From positions 476,523 to 540,522 of the forward strand of contig NZ_BMFD01000001.1 in assembly GCF_014637795.1 (NCBI RefSeq): a DNA stretch of 64,000 bases, in the 5' to 3' direction. Numbering within the stretch: the stretch's first letter is position 1; every line of letters starts with the position of its first letter. Under the pieces are notes generated by a model. It was given only the letters and a program-made list of their open reading frames with translations, ran no database searches and was not told where the DNA came from. The translations under genes were made by a program, and so were the position numbers. Source of the DNA: Belliella aquatica. GTDB lineage: Bacteria; Bacteroidota; Bacteroidia; Cytophagales; Cyclobacteriaceae. Shown here piece after piece: positions 8,542 through 17,025 of the stretch.

Positions 8542-9447
8542 TCAATTCCAAAGATTTTCAGGATATTCTCCCGAATCGTGCATTTTCTTTAAGGAGTCGA
8601 TTACAACAGGTTTGTCTTCTGTGTAAGTTACGCCAAACCAGGTTTTTCCACCTTCCAAAACTTCAACTGCTCCTTCACCACTTTCAATCAGGTTGTTGGC
8701 TACAAGTGGGATAAAAAACTCAGATTTGATATTTTCTTTGTTTGCGGGTAAAAATGCGTCCCACATTTTTTCAAGTTGCTGGAAAACTGCTGGATGAAAA
8801 CCCCAGAAATTCATTGAAACTGGCGTGCCTTCTTTGATTTCAATAGATTCACCATCCCCATTTGCGATGATTTTCCCGTTTTCTTTTGCGATAGCCGTTC
8901 TTTCTACCATGCCAATAAGCTGATTAGAAGCATTCATAGAACATACTCCTCTGCTGACTGTACCGTGTTCAGAAAGTACATTTTGTATTGCGTAGCCTAC
9001 CATAGCGTGTAGATTTGGTTGTACGCCGTTTTTCAGGAACTTGCCGATCACCTCAAATGCTTCTTTGCCATAAAAATCATCTGCATTAATCACTGCAAAT
9101 GGTTCATTAATAGCATCTTTGGCACAAAGTACTGCATGTGCGGTACCATAAGGCTTGACACGATCGGGATTTTGAAATTCCTCAGGGACGAAAGAAGTTA
9201 AAGATTGAAGTACGAAATCCACTTCGATTTTCCCCTCGATCTTTGGAAGAAATTTTTCTTTAGCAAGTTCTAATATTTCTTGCCTTATTATAAAGACTAC
9301 TTTACCAAATCCAGCTCTGATAGCATCATAGATTGAATATTCTAAAATTGTTTCGCCATTTGGGCCGAAACCGTCGATTTGCTTATTTCCGCCATATCTA
9401 CTGCCCATACCGGCGGCAAGTACCAAAAGTGTTGGTTTGTTTTGCAT
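8542..9447 (-). CDS. sugar-phosphate nucleotidyltransferase
   Basis: This 301-aa NDP-sugar pyrophosphorylase has the nucleotide-binding start LLVLAAGMGSRYGGNKQ and the metal-binding VINADDFYG near residue 120. The second half carries the SMNFWGFHP and GVTYTEDKP features of the RmlA/GalU-like fold. It would activate a hexose-1-phosphate for cell-surface glycan synthesis. The nucleotide and sugar are not decided by the sequence. No glycan genes are adjacent. A clear promoter precedes it. Confidence 0.85.
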   Translation of the reverse strand: MQNKPTLLVLAAGMGSRYGGNKQIDGFGPNGETILEYSIYDAIRAGFGKVVFIIRQEILELAKEKFLPKIEGKIEVDFVLQSLTSFVPEEFQNPDRVKPYGTAHAVLCAKDAINEPFAVINADDFYGKEAFEVIGKFLKNGVQPNLHAMVGYAIQNVLSEHGTVSRGVCSMNASNQLIGMVERTAIAKENGKIIANGDGESIEIKEGTPVSMNFWGFHPAVFQQLEKMWDAFLPANKENIKSEFFIPLVANNLIESGEGAVEVLEGGKTWFGVTYTEDKPVVIDSLKKMHDSGEYPENLWN

Positions 9448-9480
9448 AATTTTTAATTGATGTTTAAAATTTCACGGATT

Positions 9481-9510
9481 CAAATTTACTCCTTTCATCA
9501 CTCATACAAA
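9481..9510 (-). promoter_or_regulatory. promoter of the nucleotidyltransferase gene
   Basis: On the minus strand TTTG (9507-9510), 18 bases, then TAAATTTG (9481-9488). Both boxes match the Bacteroidota consensus. The ATG is at 9447. Confidence 0.7.
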
Positions 9511-9788
9511 GGCAATTGAAACAAAAATATGGCTGTTTACACCAGATTAAATCCGAAAACATGTTTTCATCATCTCTAATTTCTCAGGATTTAGGTATTA
9601 AAATAGGTGTATTTTATCTAAAAGAGTATAAAATTTTAGAATATTAGATCGAAAAATATCCAAAAAGTAATTTTTAAACATGATTTTAATAAAAATAGGG
9701 TTAAAAATAAACTTGATTTATTTTTTTTGTAATTTTTGTTTTACATTAGCGTCTATATTTCAAGAAAACCACTAATTCATTGACTAAA
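9511..9788. other. AT-rich gene-free region before the ammonium operon
   Basis: The 340-base space between the divergent nucleotidyltransferase and P-II genes holds no plausible gene. It becomes extremely AT-rich near 9640-9740. TATATTTC at 9754-9761 is a possible -7 box for glnB, with poly-T/TTTTG tracts upstream at non-standard spacing. Nitrogen control would be expected here, but I see no clear operator. Confidence 0.35.
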
Positions 9789-10127
9789 ATGAAAAAAATC
9801 GAAGCAATCATTAGAACATCCAAATTCCAAGAGATATATAAATGCGTCGCAGGGTTGGGTGTAAAGTTTCTTTCTTTTTACGAAGTAAAAGGAATGGGCT
9901 TGGAGCATGCTCGCCCACAGACCTATCGTGGAGTCGCTTTTGAACCCTCTTATATTCCAAGGACGAAGATAGAAATCGTAACTACAGAGGATTTGGTCGA
10001 GCCTGTGATCAATTGTATCCTGACTGAAGGAAAAACAGGCGAAGTCGGCGATGGAAAAATCTTTGTTTCTGATGTGCTCGACGCCTACAGAATCAGAAAT
10101 AACGACAAAGGAGAAGATGCGCTCTAA
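9789..10127 (+). CDS. P-II family nitrogen regulator with altered T-loop
   Basis: P-II trimers sense ATP/ADP and 2-oxoglutarate and gate AmtB. This 112-aa copy aligns without gaps to E. coli GlnB over the first 60 residues or so: MKKIEAII..., VKGMG, TYRG, then TKIEIV. The nucleotide-binding GDGKIFV and RIR are intact. Position 51, the uridylylated tyrosine of GlnB/GlnK, is Phe. R38 is Leu and Q39, a metal/2-oxoglutarate ligand, is Glu. The upstream in-frame TTG at 9780 is less likely than the ATG. amtB follows after 61 bases, so AmtB control by a T-loop not modified at Tyr51 is the likely job. Confidence 0.9.
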   Translation: MKKIEAIIRTSKFQEIYKCVAGLGVKFLSFYEVKGMGLEHARPQTYRGVAFEPSYIPRTKIEIVTTEDLVEPVINCILTEGKTGEVGDGKIFVSDVLDAYRIRNNDKGEDAL

Positions 10128-10188
10128 GAAAAGAATTCTGATTGACACCTATTAGTACAACCTATTTCAAACCTACCTATACAAACCT

Positions 10189-11421
10189 ATGAATCAAGAA
10201 ATGTTTACTATAAACAATCTTTGGATGATGGTGGCGACCATTTTGGTCTTCATCATGCATCTTGGATTTGCGAGTCTAGAAGCTGGACTCACACGAGCAA
10301 AAAACACTGTTAATATACTTTTTAAAAACACCATCATTCCAGCGATAGGCTTATTGACTTATGCCTTTATTGGTTTTAACCTCATGTATCCTGGAGATGA
10401 TTTTATTGGGAGCTTCTTTGGTCTTACTGGAGTTGGGATTTCCCTTCCTGAGGGCTGGAATACTTCTGCTTACAATGAAGGGTATACATTCTTCACTGAC
10501 TTTATCTTTCAAGCCATGTTTGCAGCCACCGCAGCGACAATTGTATCAGGTGCAGTAGCAGAAAGGGTTAAGCTTGGACCATTCATTTTCTTCTCCATCC
10601 TATATGTTGGAATTATTTACCCAATTGTAGGAATGTGGAAATGGGGTGGAGGATTTTTGGATACTTTGGCTACTCCGTTTTATGATTTTGCTGGCTCTAC
10701 CATTGTACACTCTGTTGGTGGATGGGGTGCCCTAGTAGGCGCTTATCTTTTAGGTCCAAGAATCGGAAAGTACACAGAGAAAGGCATGAGTGCTATTCCT
10801 GGCCACAATATCCCAATGGCTACAATTGGCGTATTTTTACTATGGTTTGGCTGGTTTGGATTCAATGGAGGGTCTGTTTTGACCGCTGATCCAGGTACAG
10901 TTTCTTTGGTTTTTGTAACCACAGCTATTGCAGGAGCTTCAGGAGCTTTTGGGGCTTTAATGGCTTCTTATTTAAAATTCAAAACTTACGATATCACCAT
11001 GGTTCTCAATGGGATTTTGGCTGGCCTAGTTGGAATTACAGCAGGTGCTGATTTGATGAGTGTTGGTGAGTCAGCGATTATAGGTTTTATCGGAGGTACA
11101 TTAGTCGTTTTTGCAGTTGTATTCTTTGATCGGATTAAGATCGATGATCCAGTCGGTGCCATTTCAGTTCACTTGGTTGGGGGTATTTGGGGCACACTTG
11201 CGGTTGGTTTCTTTGGGGACTTGGCTGGAATGAGTCAAATTTGGTCTCAGCTCATAGGAATTGGAGTAGTTGGAGCTTTCTGTTTTGTAGCGAGTTGGTT
11301 GATTTTCTTTACAATGAAAAGAACTGTAGGGATTAGAGTCGATGAAAAAGAGGAGATCGAAGGTTTAGACATCAACGAACACAGCATGAGAGCCTATCCG
11401 GATTTTGCAACAAAAGATTAA
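10189..11421 (+). CDS. amtB: ammonium transporter AmtB
   Basis: This inner-membrane ammonium channel has 410 aa and 11 expected helices. The twin-histidine pore is visible as HSVGGWGALVGAY and HLVGGIWGTLAVGF. The family region FQAMFAATAATIVSGAVAER is conserved. The mature start lacks a signal peptide, which is acceptable for this family. It forms a two-gene unit with the P-II gene, the usual arrangement in which P-II plugs the channel under nitrogen sufficiency. It ends at a strong terminator. Confidence 0.96.
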   Translation: MNQEMFTINNLWMMVATILVFIMHLGFASLEAGLTRAKNTVNILFKNTIIPAIGLLTYAFIGFNLMYPGDDFIGSFFGLTGVGISLPEGWNTSAYNEGYTFFTDFIFQAMFAATAATIVSGAVAERVKLGPFIFFSILYVGIIYPIVGMWKWGGGFLDTLATPFYDFAGSTIVHSVGGWGALVGAYLLGPRIGKYTEKGMSAIPGHNIPMATIGVFLLWFGWFGFNGGSVLTADPGTVSLVFVTTAIAGASGAFGALMASYLKFKTYDITMVLNGILAGLVGITAGADLMSVGESAIIGFIGGTLVVFAVVFFDRIKIDDPVGAISVHLVGGIWGTLAVGFFGDLAGMSQIWSQLIGIGVVGAFCFVASWLIFFTMKRTVGIRVDEKEEIEGLDINEHSMRAYPDFATKD

Positions 11422-11439
11422 CCACAGCCATATTTAATT

Positions 11440-11475
11440 AAAAAGGCCATTTCACACAGTGAATGGCCTTTTTTT
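11440..11475. terminator. terminator after amtB
   Basis: AAAAGGCCATT-T-CAC pairs with GTGAATGGCCTTTT around loop ACA, followed by more T. It can also end the convergent nadC transcript. Confidence 0.88.
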
Positions 11476-11495
11476 ATTTTTGTATATGTTTAGAG

Positions 11496-12359
11496 CTAAT
11501 TTATTGCTTTCAAACTGATATCCATACTTTTTACCTGATGGGTGAGTGCTCCTACGGATATAAAATCAACTCCGCATTCTGCAACATCTTTGAGTGTGTC
11601 TTCCGTAATTCCTCCAGAAGCTTCGAGAGGAAACTGACCATTGACCATTTCTACTGCTTTGCGCATGGTCGGATAATCCATATTATCCAACATGATGTAA
11701 TCAATTCCACCTACCCGAAGCACTTCCGCAACTTCTTCTAGATTTCTTGTCTCTACTTCTATTTTTAAGTTCAGTTGATTAGCCTGTAGGTATGATTTTG
11801 TAGCAAGGATAGCTTTTTCTATGCCTCCTGCGAAATCAACGTGATTGTCCTTCAACATGACCATGTCATAGAGTGCAAATCGGTGATTTATTCCACCGCC
11901 CAAGACGACGGCCCATTTTTCCATCATTCTGAAATTGGGTGTGGTCTTTCTGGTATCCATCAACTTTGCTTTGGTATGGGAGATTAATTTGTTGAGCTGA
12001 TGTGTTTTGGTGGCAATGCCGCTCATGCGTTGCATACAATTCAAAACCAGTCTTTCGGTTGTCAAAATTGAAATCGCATTACCTTTTACACGCAAGCCAA
12101 TGTCCCCAGTTTTGACTAAGTCTCCATCTTTCGATATTCTCTCAACCTCCAGGGTTGGATCAAATTGCTTGAAAATCATTTCGGCAAGTTCCAGTCCAGC
12201 AATCACCCCATCTTCTTTGATCAACAATTGTGCATGGCCTTGTTGATGAGCGGGAATCGAAGAGAGGGAAGAATAATCTCCGGGACCTACATCTTCTAAA
12301 AGTGCATTTTCAATAAATTTTTGGATGCTGGAATCGGTCAAATAGGGTAAATTTCTCAC
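11496..12359 (-). CDS. nadC: nicotinate-nucleotide pyrophosphorylase (carboxylating)
   Basis: It converts quinolinate and PRPP to nicotinate mononucleotide in de novo NAD synthesis. The 287-aa length is normal. Diagnostic motifs are MDTRKTTPNFR, VVLGGGINHRFAL, MLKDNH and the C-terminal EASGGI...VDFISVGALTH. The start is GTG at 12359: an in-frame stop lies 10 codons upstream with no ATG between, and the first internal Met is too far in. It follows the DUF4783 gene by 40 bases on the same strand, a pairing common in Bacteroidota. Confidence 0.95.
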   Translation of the reverse strand: MRNLPYLTDSSIQKFIENALLEDVGPGDYSSLSSIPAHQQGHAQLLIKEDGVIAGLELAEMIFKQFDPTLEVERISKDGDLVKTGDIGLRVKGNAISILTTERLVLNCMQRMSGIATKTHQLNKLISHTKAKLMDTRKTTPNFRMMEKWAVVLGGGINHRFALYDMVMLKDNHVDFAGGIEKAILATKSYLQANQLNLKIEVETRNLEEVAEVLRVGGIDYIMLDNMDYPTMRKAVEMVNGQFPLEASGGITEDTLKDVAECGVDFISVGALTHQVKSMDISLKAIN

Positions 12360-12398
12360 AAGGCAAAAATAAGGAAATAAAGGAAATTAGGCTAAAAA

Positions 12399-12800
12399 TT
12401 AGTATCTGATGATTTCTAAACTGTAGATTTTATAGACTTCCTGATAAATTTTTCCCTTGATCAAAATCCTATATGCCTCACCCATGGAGGTATAAGTACC
12501 GATATAATGTTTGATTTGTTCGCCTGAATAACCTTCATGGAGTATCTCAAAATCTTCGGGTGGATACTTCTTGAAAAAATCTCTTAAGACTAATTCCGCT
12601 TGATTTTTAGAAAATTCTCCTTGACTACCATTAATATTTAGCTCAACACCATTTTCAAAATGTCTCGCCAAATCTTTACTTGACCCATTTTTGAATGATA
12701 CAAAAATTACCTCATTTTCTACTTCGGTACTCGCAAATGTAAAAAGCGATAGGCTTAAAAGAACAAAAAAAGAAATCAATATGGGCACTATTTTATTCAT
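12399..12800 (-). CDS. exported DUF4783 family protein
   Basis: The protein of 133 aa has a signal peptide (hydrophobic ILISFFVLLSLSLFTFAS) and a small mature domain of NTF2-like size ending EVYKIYSLEIIRY. The features NGSSKDLARHF and QAELVLRDFFKKYPP match DUF4783 as I know it. The function is unknown. An earlier in-frame start at 12857 would bury the signal peptide, so I use the ATG at 12800. It is the first gene of a unit with nadC. Confidence 0.8.
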   Translation of the reverse strand: MNKIVPILISFFVLLSLSLFTFASTEVENEVIFVSFKNGSSKDLARHFENGVELNINGSQGEFSKNQAELVLRDFFKKYPPEDFEILHEGYSGEQIKHYIGTYTSMGEAYRILIKGKIYQEVYKIYSLEIIRY

Positions 12801-12826
12801 GTCTGTCGGTGAAACAAATTCTAAGC

Positions 12827-12858
12827 CAAAGAAATAGCATCTATTAATAAATACCAAA
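12827..12858 (-). promoter_or_regulatory. promoter of the DUF4783-nadC unit
   Basis: On the minus strand TTTG (12855-12858), 20 bases, then TTTCTTTG (12827-12834), one base from TAnnTTTG. The ATG at 12800 is 26 bases on. Confidence 0.55.
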
Positions 12859-13005
12859 CTATTGTTTCAATCTCTTAGAATCTGCAAAATCTATCATGTT
12901 ATAATTATGAATTATAGATGAAGCGCTAAAATAAATTTGAAAAGACAAATAAGAATGCTCATTTTTGAGGTTCTATAATTGGAAATTAAACCTATTAGAA
13001 ATACC

Positions 13006-13013
13006 TATATTTG
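13006..13013 (+). promoter_or_regulatory. -7 element abutting the gpmI start
   Basis: TATATTTG is a perfect TAnnTTTG box that ends 4 bases before the ATG at 13018. Transcription would then start at or beside the start codon, giving a leaderless message. A TTG at 12979-12981 is 24 bases upstream, longer than usual. Confidence 0.5.
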
Positions 13014-13017
13014 CACT

Positions 13018-14541
13018 ATGAAGAAGAAAGTAATACTGATGATTTTGGATGGATGGGGAATTGCACCCAATCCCAGCGTTTCAGCTATCGATAAAGCCAA
13101 TACTCCTTTTGTAGATAGTCTTTTTGAAAAATACCCGCACTCTAAATTAGAAGCTTCAGGTCTTGCTGTTGGTCTTCCCGAAGGTCAAATGGGAAATTCA
13201 GAGGTTGGGCACATGAATATTGGTGCAGGAAGAGTGGTCTATCAAGATTTAGTAAAAATCAACAAAGCAGTAGCAGATGGTGATTTAAAGGAAAATTTAA
13301 TTTTGAAAGAAGCATTTCAATATGCGATAGAATCAAATAAAAAGGTCCACTTTATCGGATTGCTTTCTGATGGTGGAGTTCATGCTCATATCAATCACCT
13401 CAAAGGCCTTTGTGACGCTGCAAAAGCAAATGGTTTGGAAAAAGCCTATATCCATGCATTTACAGATGGTCGAGACACTGATCCTAAAGGTGGGATAGGT
13501 TATCTTCAAGATTTGCAAGACCATCTAAAGGATTCCACAGGTGAAATCGCTTCTGTAGTTGGAAGATATTACGCGATGGATAGAGACAATCGTTGGGAGC
13601 GTGTCAAACTCGCTTATGACGCGATGGTTTTGGGCGAAGGAGAAATGTCAAAAGACATCCTAACTTCGATCAAAAAGTCCTATGAAAACGGCGTTACTGA
13701 TGAATTTATTCGTCCCATTGTCAAAGCAAATAAAGAAGGGAAACCCTTAGCTAAAATCGAAGAAGGTGACGTTGTCATTTGTTTCAACTTCAGAACTGAT
13801 AGAGGAAGAGAAATCACACAAGTGCTTACTCAGAAGGATTTTGAAGACTATAAAATGAAGAAACTAGCTTTGAATTACATCACTTTCACAAGTTATGATG
13901 AGACATTCAAAGGTGTAAAAGTACTTTTTGAAAAAGATAATCTTCAAAATACAATCGGGGAAGTCTTAGCCGCTCATGGCAAAAAACAAATCAGAATTGC
14001 CGAAACAGAAAAATATCCTCACGTCACATTTTTCTTCTCCGGCGGGAGAGAGAAGGTCTTTGAGGGAGAAAGCAGGATTCTTTGTCCATCTCCTAAGGTG
14101 GCAACTTATGATTTGAAGCCTGAAATGAGTGCTTTTGAAATTGCAAATAAGATCAAGCCTGAATTGAAAAAGAAGGAAGTTGATTTTGTGTGTCTGAATT
14201 TTGCCAATCCTGATATGGTAGGGCACACAGGTGTGTTTGATGCCGCCGTTAAGGCCTGCGAAGCAGTTGACAAATGCGCAGAAGATGTTATAACTCACGC
14301 TTTGCAAAATGGGTACACGACTATCGTCATTGCTGATCATGGAAATTCGGATGTGATGATCAATGAAGACGGCTCGCCAAATACAGCGCATACCACTAAT
14401 CTGGTGCCTTGTATCATGGTAGATGATCAAGACAGATTAGAAGTCAACGATGGAAAACTTGGTGATTTGGCGCCTACTATTTTAACCTTGCTCGGTGTAG
14501 CAATTCCTGCAGAAATGACAGGGCACATTTTATTGAAATAA
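13018..14541 (+). CDS. gpmI: phosphoglycerate mutase, 2,3-bisphosphoglycerate-independent
   Basis: It interconverts 3- and 2-phosphoglycerate in glycolysis, using two Mn ions. The 507-aa length is normal. Asp11 in ILDGWG and Ser61 in MGNSEVGHMNIGAGR are the metal and phospho-transfer residues. FTDGRDTDP, NFANPDMVGHTG and IADHGNSD are also in place. An in-frame ATG at 12979 exists, but the family starts as MKKKVILMILDGWG, so 13018 is chosen. It overlaps the next ATG by one base (TAATG). Confidence 0.96.
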   Translation: MKKKVILMILDGWGIAPNPSVSAIDKANTPFVDSLFEKYPHSKLEASGLAVGLPEGQMGNSEVGHMNIGAGRVVYQDLVKINKAVADGDLKENLILKEAFQYAIESNKKVHFIGLLSDGGVHAHINHLKGLCDAAKANGLEKAYIHAFTDGRDTDPKGGIGYLQDLQDHLKDSTGEIASVVGRYYAMDRDNRWERVKLAYDAMVLGEGEMSKDILTSIKKSYENGVTDEFIRPIVKANKEGKPLAKIEEGDVVICFNFRTDRGREITQVLTQKDFEDYKMKKLALNYITFTSYDETFKGVKVLFEKDNLQNTIGEVLAAHGKKQIRIAETEKYPHVTFFFSGGREKVFEGESRILCPSPKVATYDLKPEMSAFEIANKIKPELKKKEVDFVCLNFANPDMVGHTGVFDAAVKACEAVDKCAEDVITHALQNGYTTIVIADHGNSDVMINEDGSPNTAHTTNLVPCIMVDDQDRLEVNDGKLGDLAPTILTLLGVAIPAEMTGHILLK

Positions 14542-15098
14542 TGATGAAAAAAACTATTTGGATATTCTTTTTGACAACAATTATCGCTTGTCAAACTCAA
14601 ACATCAGATAAGGAGGATTTCGATCCTCCTTATTTTCAATTAGAGCAATTTATTGAGGAACAAGCTTCAAAATTGGAAGGAAAGTCCTTGCAAAAGGAAA
14701 TTCAGATTAAAGAAACAGTCGAAAAATTTGAAGTTACACCTAATCAGGAAGAGTGGCTGAGAGAATTGGATTTTTTCATTCAAGCCGATATCAATAGACC
14801 CGCTCTTGCAAAAGCGTATTCAATCACTAAAGATGATTCAGAAACGATTTACGATCTGAAAAAAGGAGAGAAAAGTAAGCTAAAATCTCTCAAGATTTTA
14901 TATAATGACAAGCAAGAAGTTAAGAGAATCGAATTTGTAATTGGTTCTGAGAATACGTTTTATGAAACTGAAACAACAGGTTGGCTGCTTATGAATGTTG
15001 ATGCAGGCATCATAGATTCATTTGAGATAGATGGGAAGCAAAAAGTGGTTTTTTTAGATCCCATCTTGATGCATGTGAAAGCTAGCGTGAAAGATTGA
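14541..15098 (+). CDS. putative lipoprotein of unknown function
   Basis: This 185-aa protein has a lipoprotein signal: a hydrophobic stretch then lipobox TIIAC, with Cys near residue 17. The mature part is acidic at first (DKEDFDPPYFQLEQF) and then mixed alpha/beta. I recognise no domain. Its ATG overlaps the gpmI stop, so it is translationally coupled to gpmI, but the two products would sit in different compartments, so this suggests co-expression rather than shared function. Confidence 0.75.
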   Translation: MMKKTIWIFFLTTIIACQTQTSDKEDFDPPYFQLEQFIEEQASKLEGKSLQKEIQIKETVEKFEVTPNQEEWLRELDFFIQADINRPALAKAYSITKDDSETIYDLKKGEKSKLKSLKILYNDKQEVKRIEFVIGSENTFYETETTGWLLMNVDAGIIDSFEIDGKQKVVFLDPILMHVKASVKD

Positions 15099-15214
15099 AA
15101 TAGAATTGATTTCGATTCATCTATTTATAAAATCTGATTCATTGGTCATTTCTTATTAGGAGTCACTTCTAATTTCAGAAGCAATATTTACCACGAAGGA
15201 GAATACCAAGAATG

Positions 15215-15250
15215 CACAAAGGTCACAAGTTTATGCTTGTGACCTTTGTG
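15215..15250. repeat. perfect 15-bp hairpin of CACAAAGGTCACAAG type
   Basis: CACAAAGGTCACAAG (15215-15229) and CTTGTGACCTTTGTG (15236-15250) flank a 6-base loop. No T-tract follows on either strand, so it is not a canonical terminator. Words such as CCACGAAGGA just upstream recall dispersed intergenic repeats of many genomes. It sits between two convergent genes. Confidence 0.55.
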
Positions 15251-15327
15251 TTGTTCTCTACAACAAAACATTTTGAAAAGTTAAAATTCAAAACTTGAGT
15301 TATAAAACAAACCAAACTTTATTGATG

Positions 15328-16833
15328 CTATACAAAAGCAAAGAAGATCAACCAAATAATCACCAATACAGGTAGCAAAATTGGAATGGAGAATCTGATA
15401 ATGTATCCGAAGAAGGAAGGCATTTTAATTCCACTTTGTTCTGCGATCGATTTCACCATAAAGTTCGGACCATTTCCGATATAGGTCATGGCACCAAAGA
15501 AAACAGCAGCAAGAGAGATTGCCATCAACTCAAAAGCTGAATCTTCATAGTTATTCATCGCAAAATCTTTCACCATCGCTACATTGCTGATTTCTGCTCC
15601 TTGTGAAGCCATAGCAGCAGCAAGGAAATTGAGGTAAGTTGGTGCGTTATCTAGCACACCTGAAAGGATTCCTGTTCCCCAATAAAGCGTATTATGAGTA
15701 ATCAAAGCAGCACCTTCGGGTGATTTGGCAAAGTTTCCAACCAACTCCAATGCAGGCATCATGGTGCCAAAAATTCCTATAAATATAAAGGCAACTTCTC
15801 TGATTGGCTCGAAATTGAATTCATTCCCTTTGATTGCTTTTTGATCAGCAAACTTGAAAGAGAAATAGGCTACTGAAAGCATGATGATTTCTCTTAAGAA
15901 AGAGAATTTTTGTCCATCATAATGGATCGCAGGAACCCATTCGATTACGTTTGGATCTAAAAACACCGATGCTATGACTACTGCCAGCCAAAGGAAATTT
16001 CTCGACCCAATCAAGGCGAATTTATTCGTGTAGGTAATTTCTTCTAACTCGTCATCATTGGCTTTACCCATTTTTCTATCAATAAAGTAGAAAACTGTAG
16101 CTAAAAATGCCAAAGCTACCAGCCACGCAGGCCAATTGTGTTCCAATGTCCAGAAGAAAGGAATGCCTTTCAGAAAACCAAGAAATAACGGAGGATCCCC
16201 GATTGGAGTTAATGACCCCCCCACATTACTCACCATAAAGATGAAGAAAATGATGTGATAAGCTTGAATATTACCTTTGTTTAACCTGATGAATGGTCGA
16301 ATAAGCAACATAGAAGCTCCTGTCGTTCCGATTAGATTAGAAACCAATGCACCAACCAAAAGTAAGGTCACATTGGCCATTGGAGTGGATTTCTTGTCTA
16401 TTTCTATCAAAATCCCACCCGAGGCGATGTAGAGAGAAGCAAGCAAAGCAATAAACTGAACATATTCAGCTAAGGCATGAACAGGTCCGTGGACATTGTC
16501 TAATACAAATAGGTAGTAAAAAACAACTAATATGGCTAAGCCAACAGCTACTTTGGGATAATTGTGATGCCAAAAATGCTCGTAAAACAAAGGTCCTGTT
16601 GCAATCATAAGTAGCAAAAGCACAAAAGGAATCACCAACCAAACAGGAGCAGCATGGTGATGTTCTTCATGAGCTTCATCATGAATATGAGCAGCAACAC
16701 TGGATATTGGGTTATCCTGAGCGGTAGTATCTTGTATTTCGGTTTGAGTTTCTGCTTGCGCTTTAACTTCTGAAATGTTGAAAACAAAGAAAATTCCAGA
16801 AAGCAGCAAAATAGCAGCAATAAAATTCTTCAT
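15328..16833 (-). CDS. nhaD: sodium:proton antiporter, NhaD family
   Basis: This 501-aa inner-membrane protein of the ion-transporter superfamily likely exchanges Na+ for H+ in salt and pH homeostasis. A signal-like first helix ends near KAQAETQ. A histidine-rich stretch (HDEAHEEHHHAAP) follows, then about 12 helices. Conserved parts include VSNVGGSLTPIGDPPLFLGF and TYIGNGPNFMVK. NhaD is a common marine/halotolerant trait. The His-rich stretch before the first core helix could be a pH- or metal-responsive loop (inference). Confidence 0.88.
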   Translation of the reverse strand: MKNFIAAILLLSGIFFVFNISEVKAQAETQTEIQDTTAQDNPISSVAAHIHDEAHEEHHHAAPVWLVIPFVLLLLMIATGPLFYEHFWHHNYPKVAVGLAILVVFYYLFVLDNVHGPVHALAEYVQFIALLASLYIASGGILIEIDKKSTPMANVTLLLVGALVSNLIGTTGASMLLIRPFIRLNKGNIQAYHIIFFIFMVSNVGGSLTPIGDPPLFLGFLKGIPFFWTLEHNWPAWLVALAFLATVFYFIDRKMGKANDDELEEITYTNKFALIGSRNFLWLAVVIASVFLDPNVIEWVPAIHYDGQKFSFLREIIMLSVAYFSFKFADQKAIKGNEFNFEPIREVAFIFIGIFGTMMPALELVGNFAKSPEGAALITHNTLYWGTGILSGVLDNAPTYLNFLAAAMASQGAEISNVAMVKDFAMNNYEDSAFELMAISLAAVFFGAMTYIGNGPNFMVKSIAEQSGIKMPSFFGYIIRFSIPILLPVLVIIWLIFFAFV

Positions 16834-17025
16834 TCAAATGTTATTAAGGGGTATATCGAAAGATTAGCCTAATTCCTAGCATATACTTTTAGAGATTAGT
16901 TCATGGCTCTAAAAGATTTTATACCGCTAAACTACTTATTTTGAATGAAAAGCACTAGTGAAAACAGATCAGTCAGTTCCAAATAATTTAAATTATCTGA
17001 TACTGACTGATGATTGGTTAATTTG

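Noticed and set aside
9777-10148. Long minus-strand frame over the P-II gene
   Set aside because: It is the antisense of a certain P-II gene and has no family-like sequence.
13966-14430. 154-codon minus-strand frame over gpmI
   Set aside because: Shadow of gpmI, whose motifs are complete.
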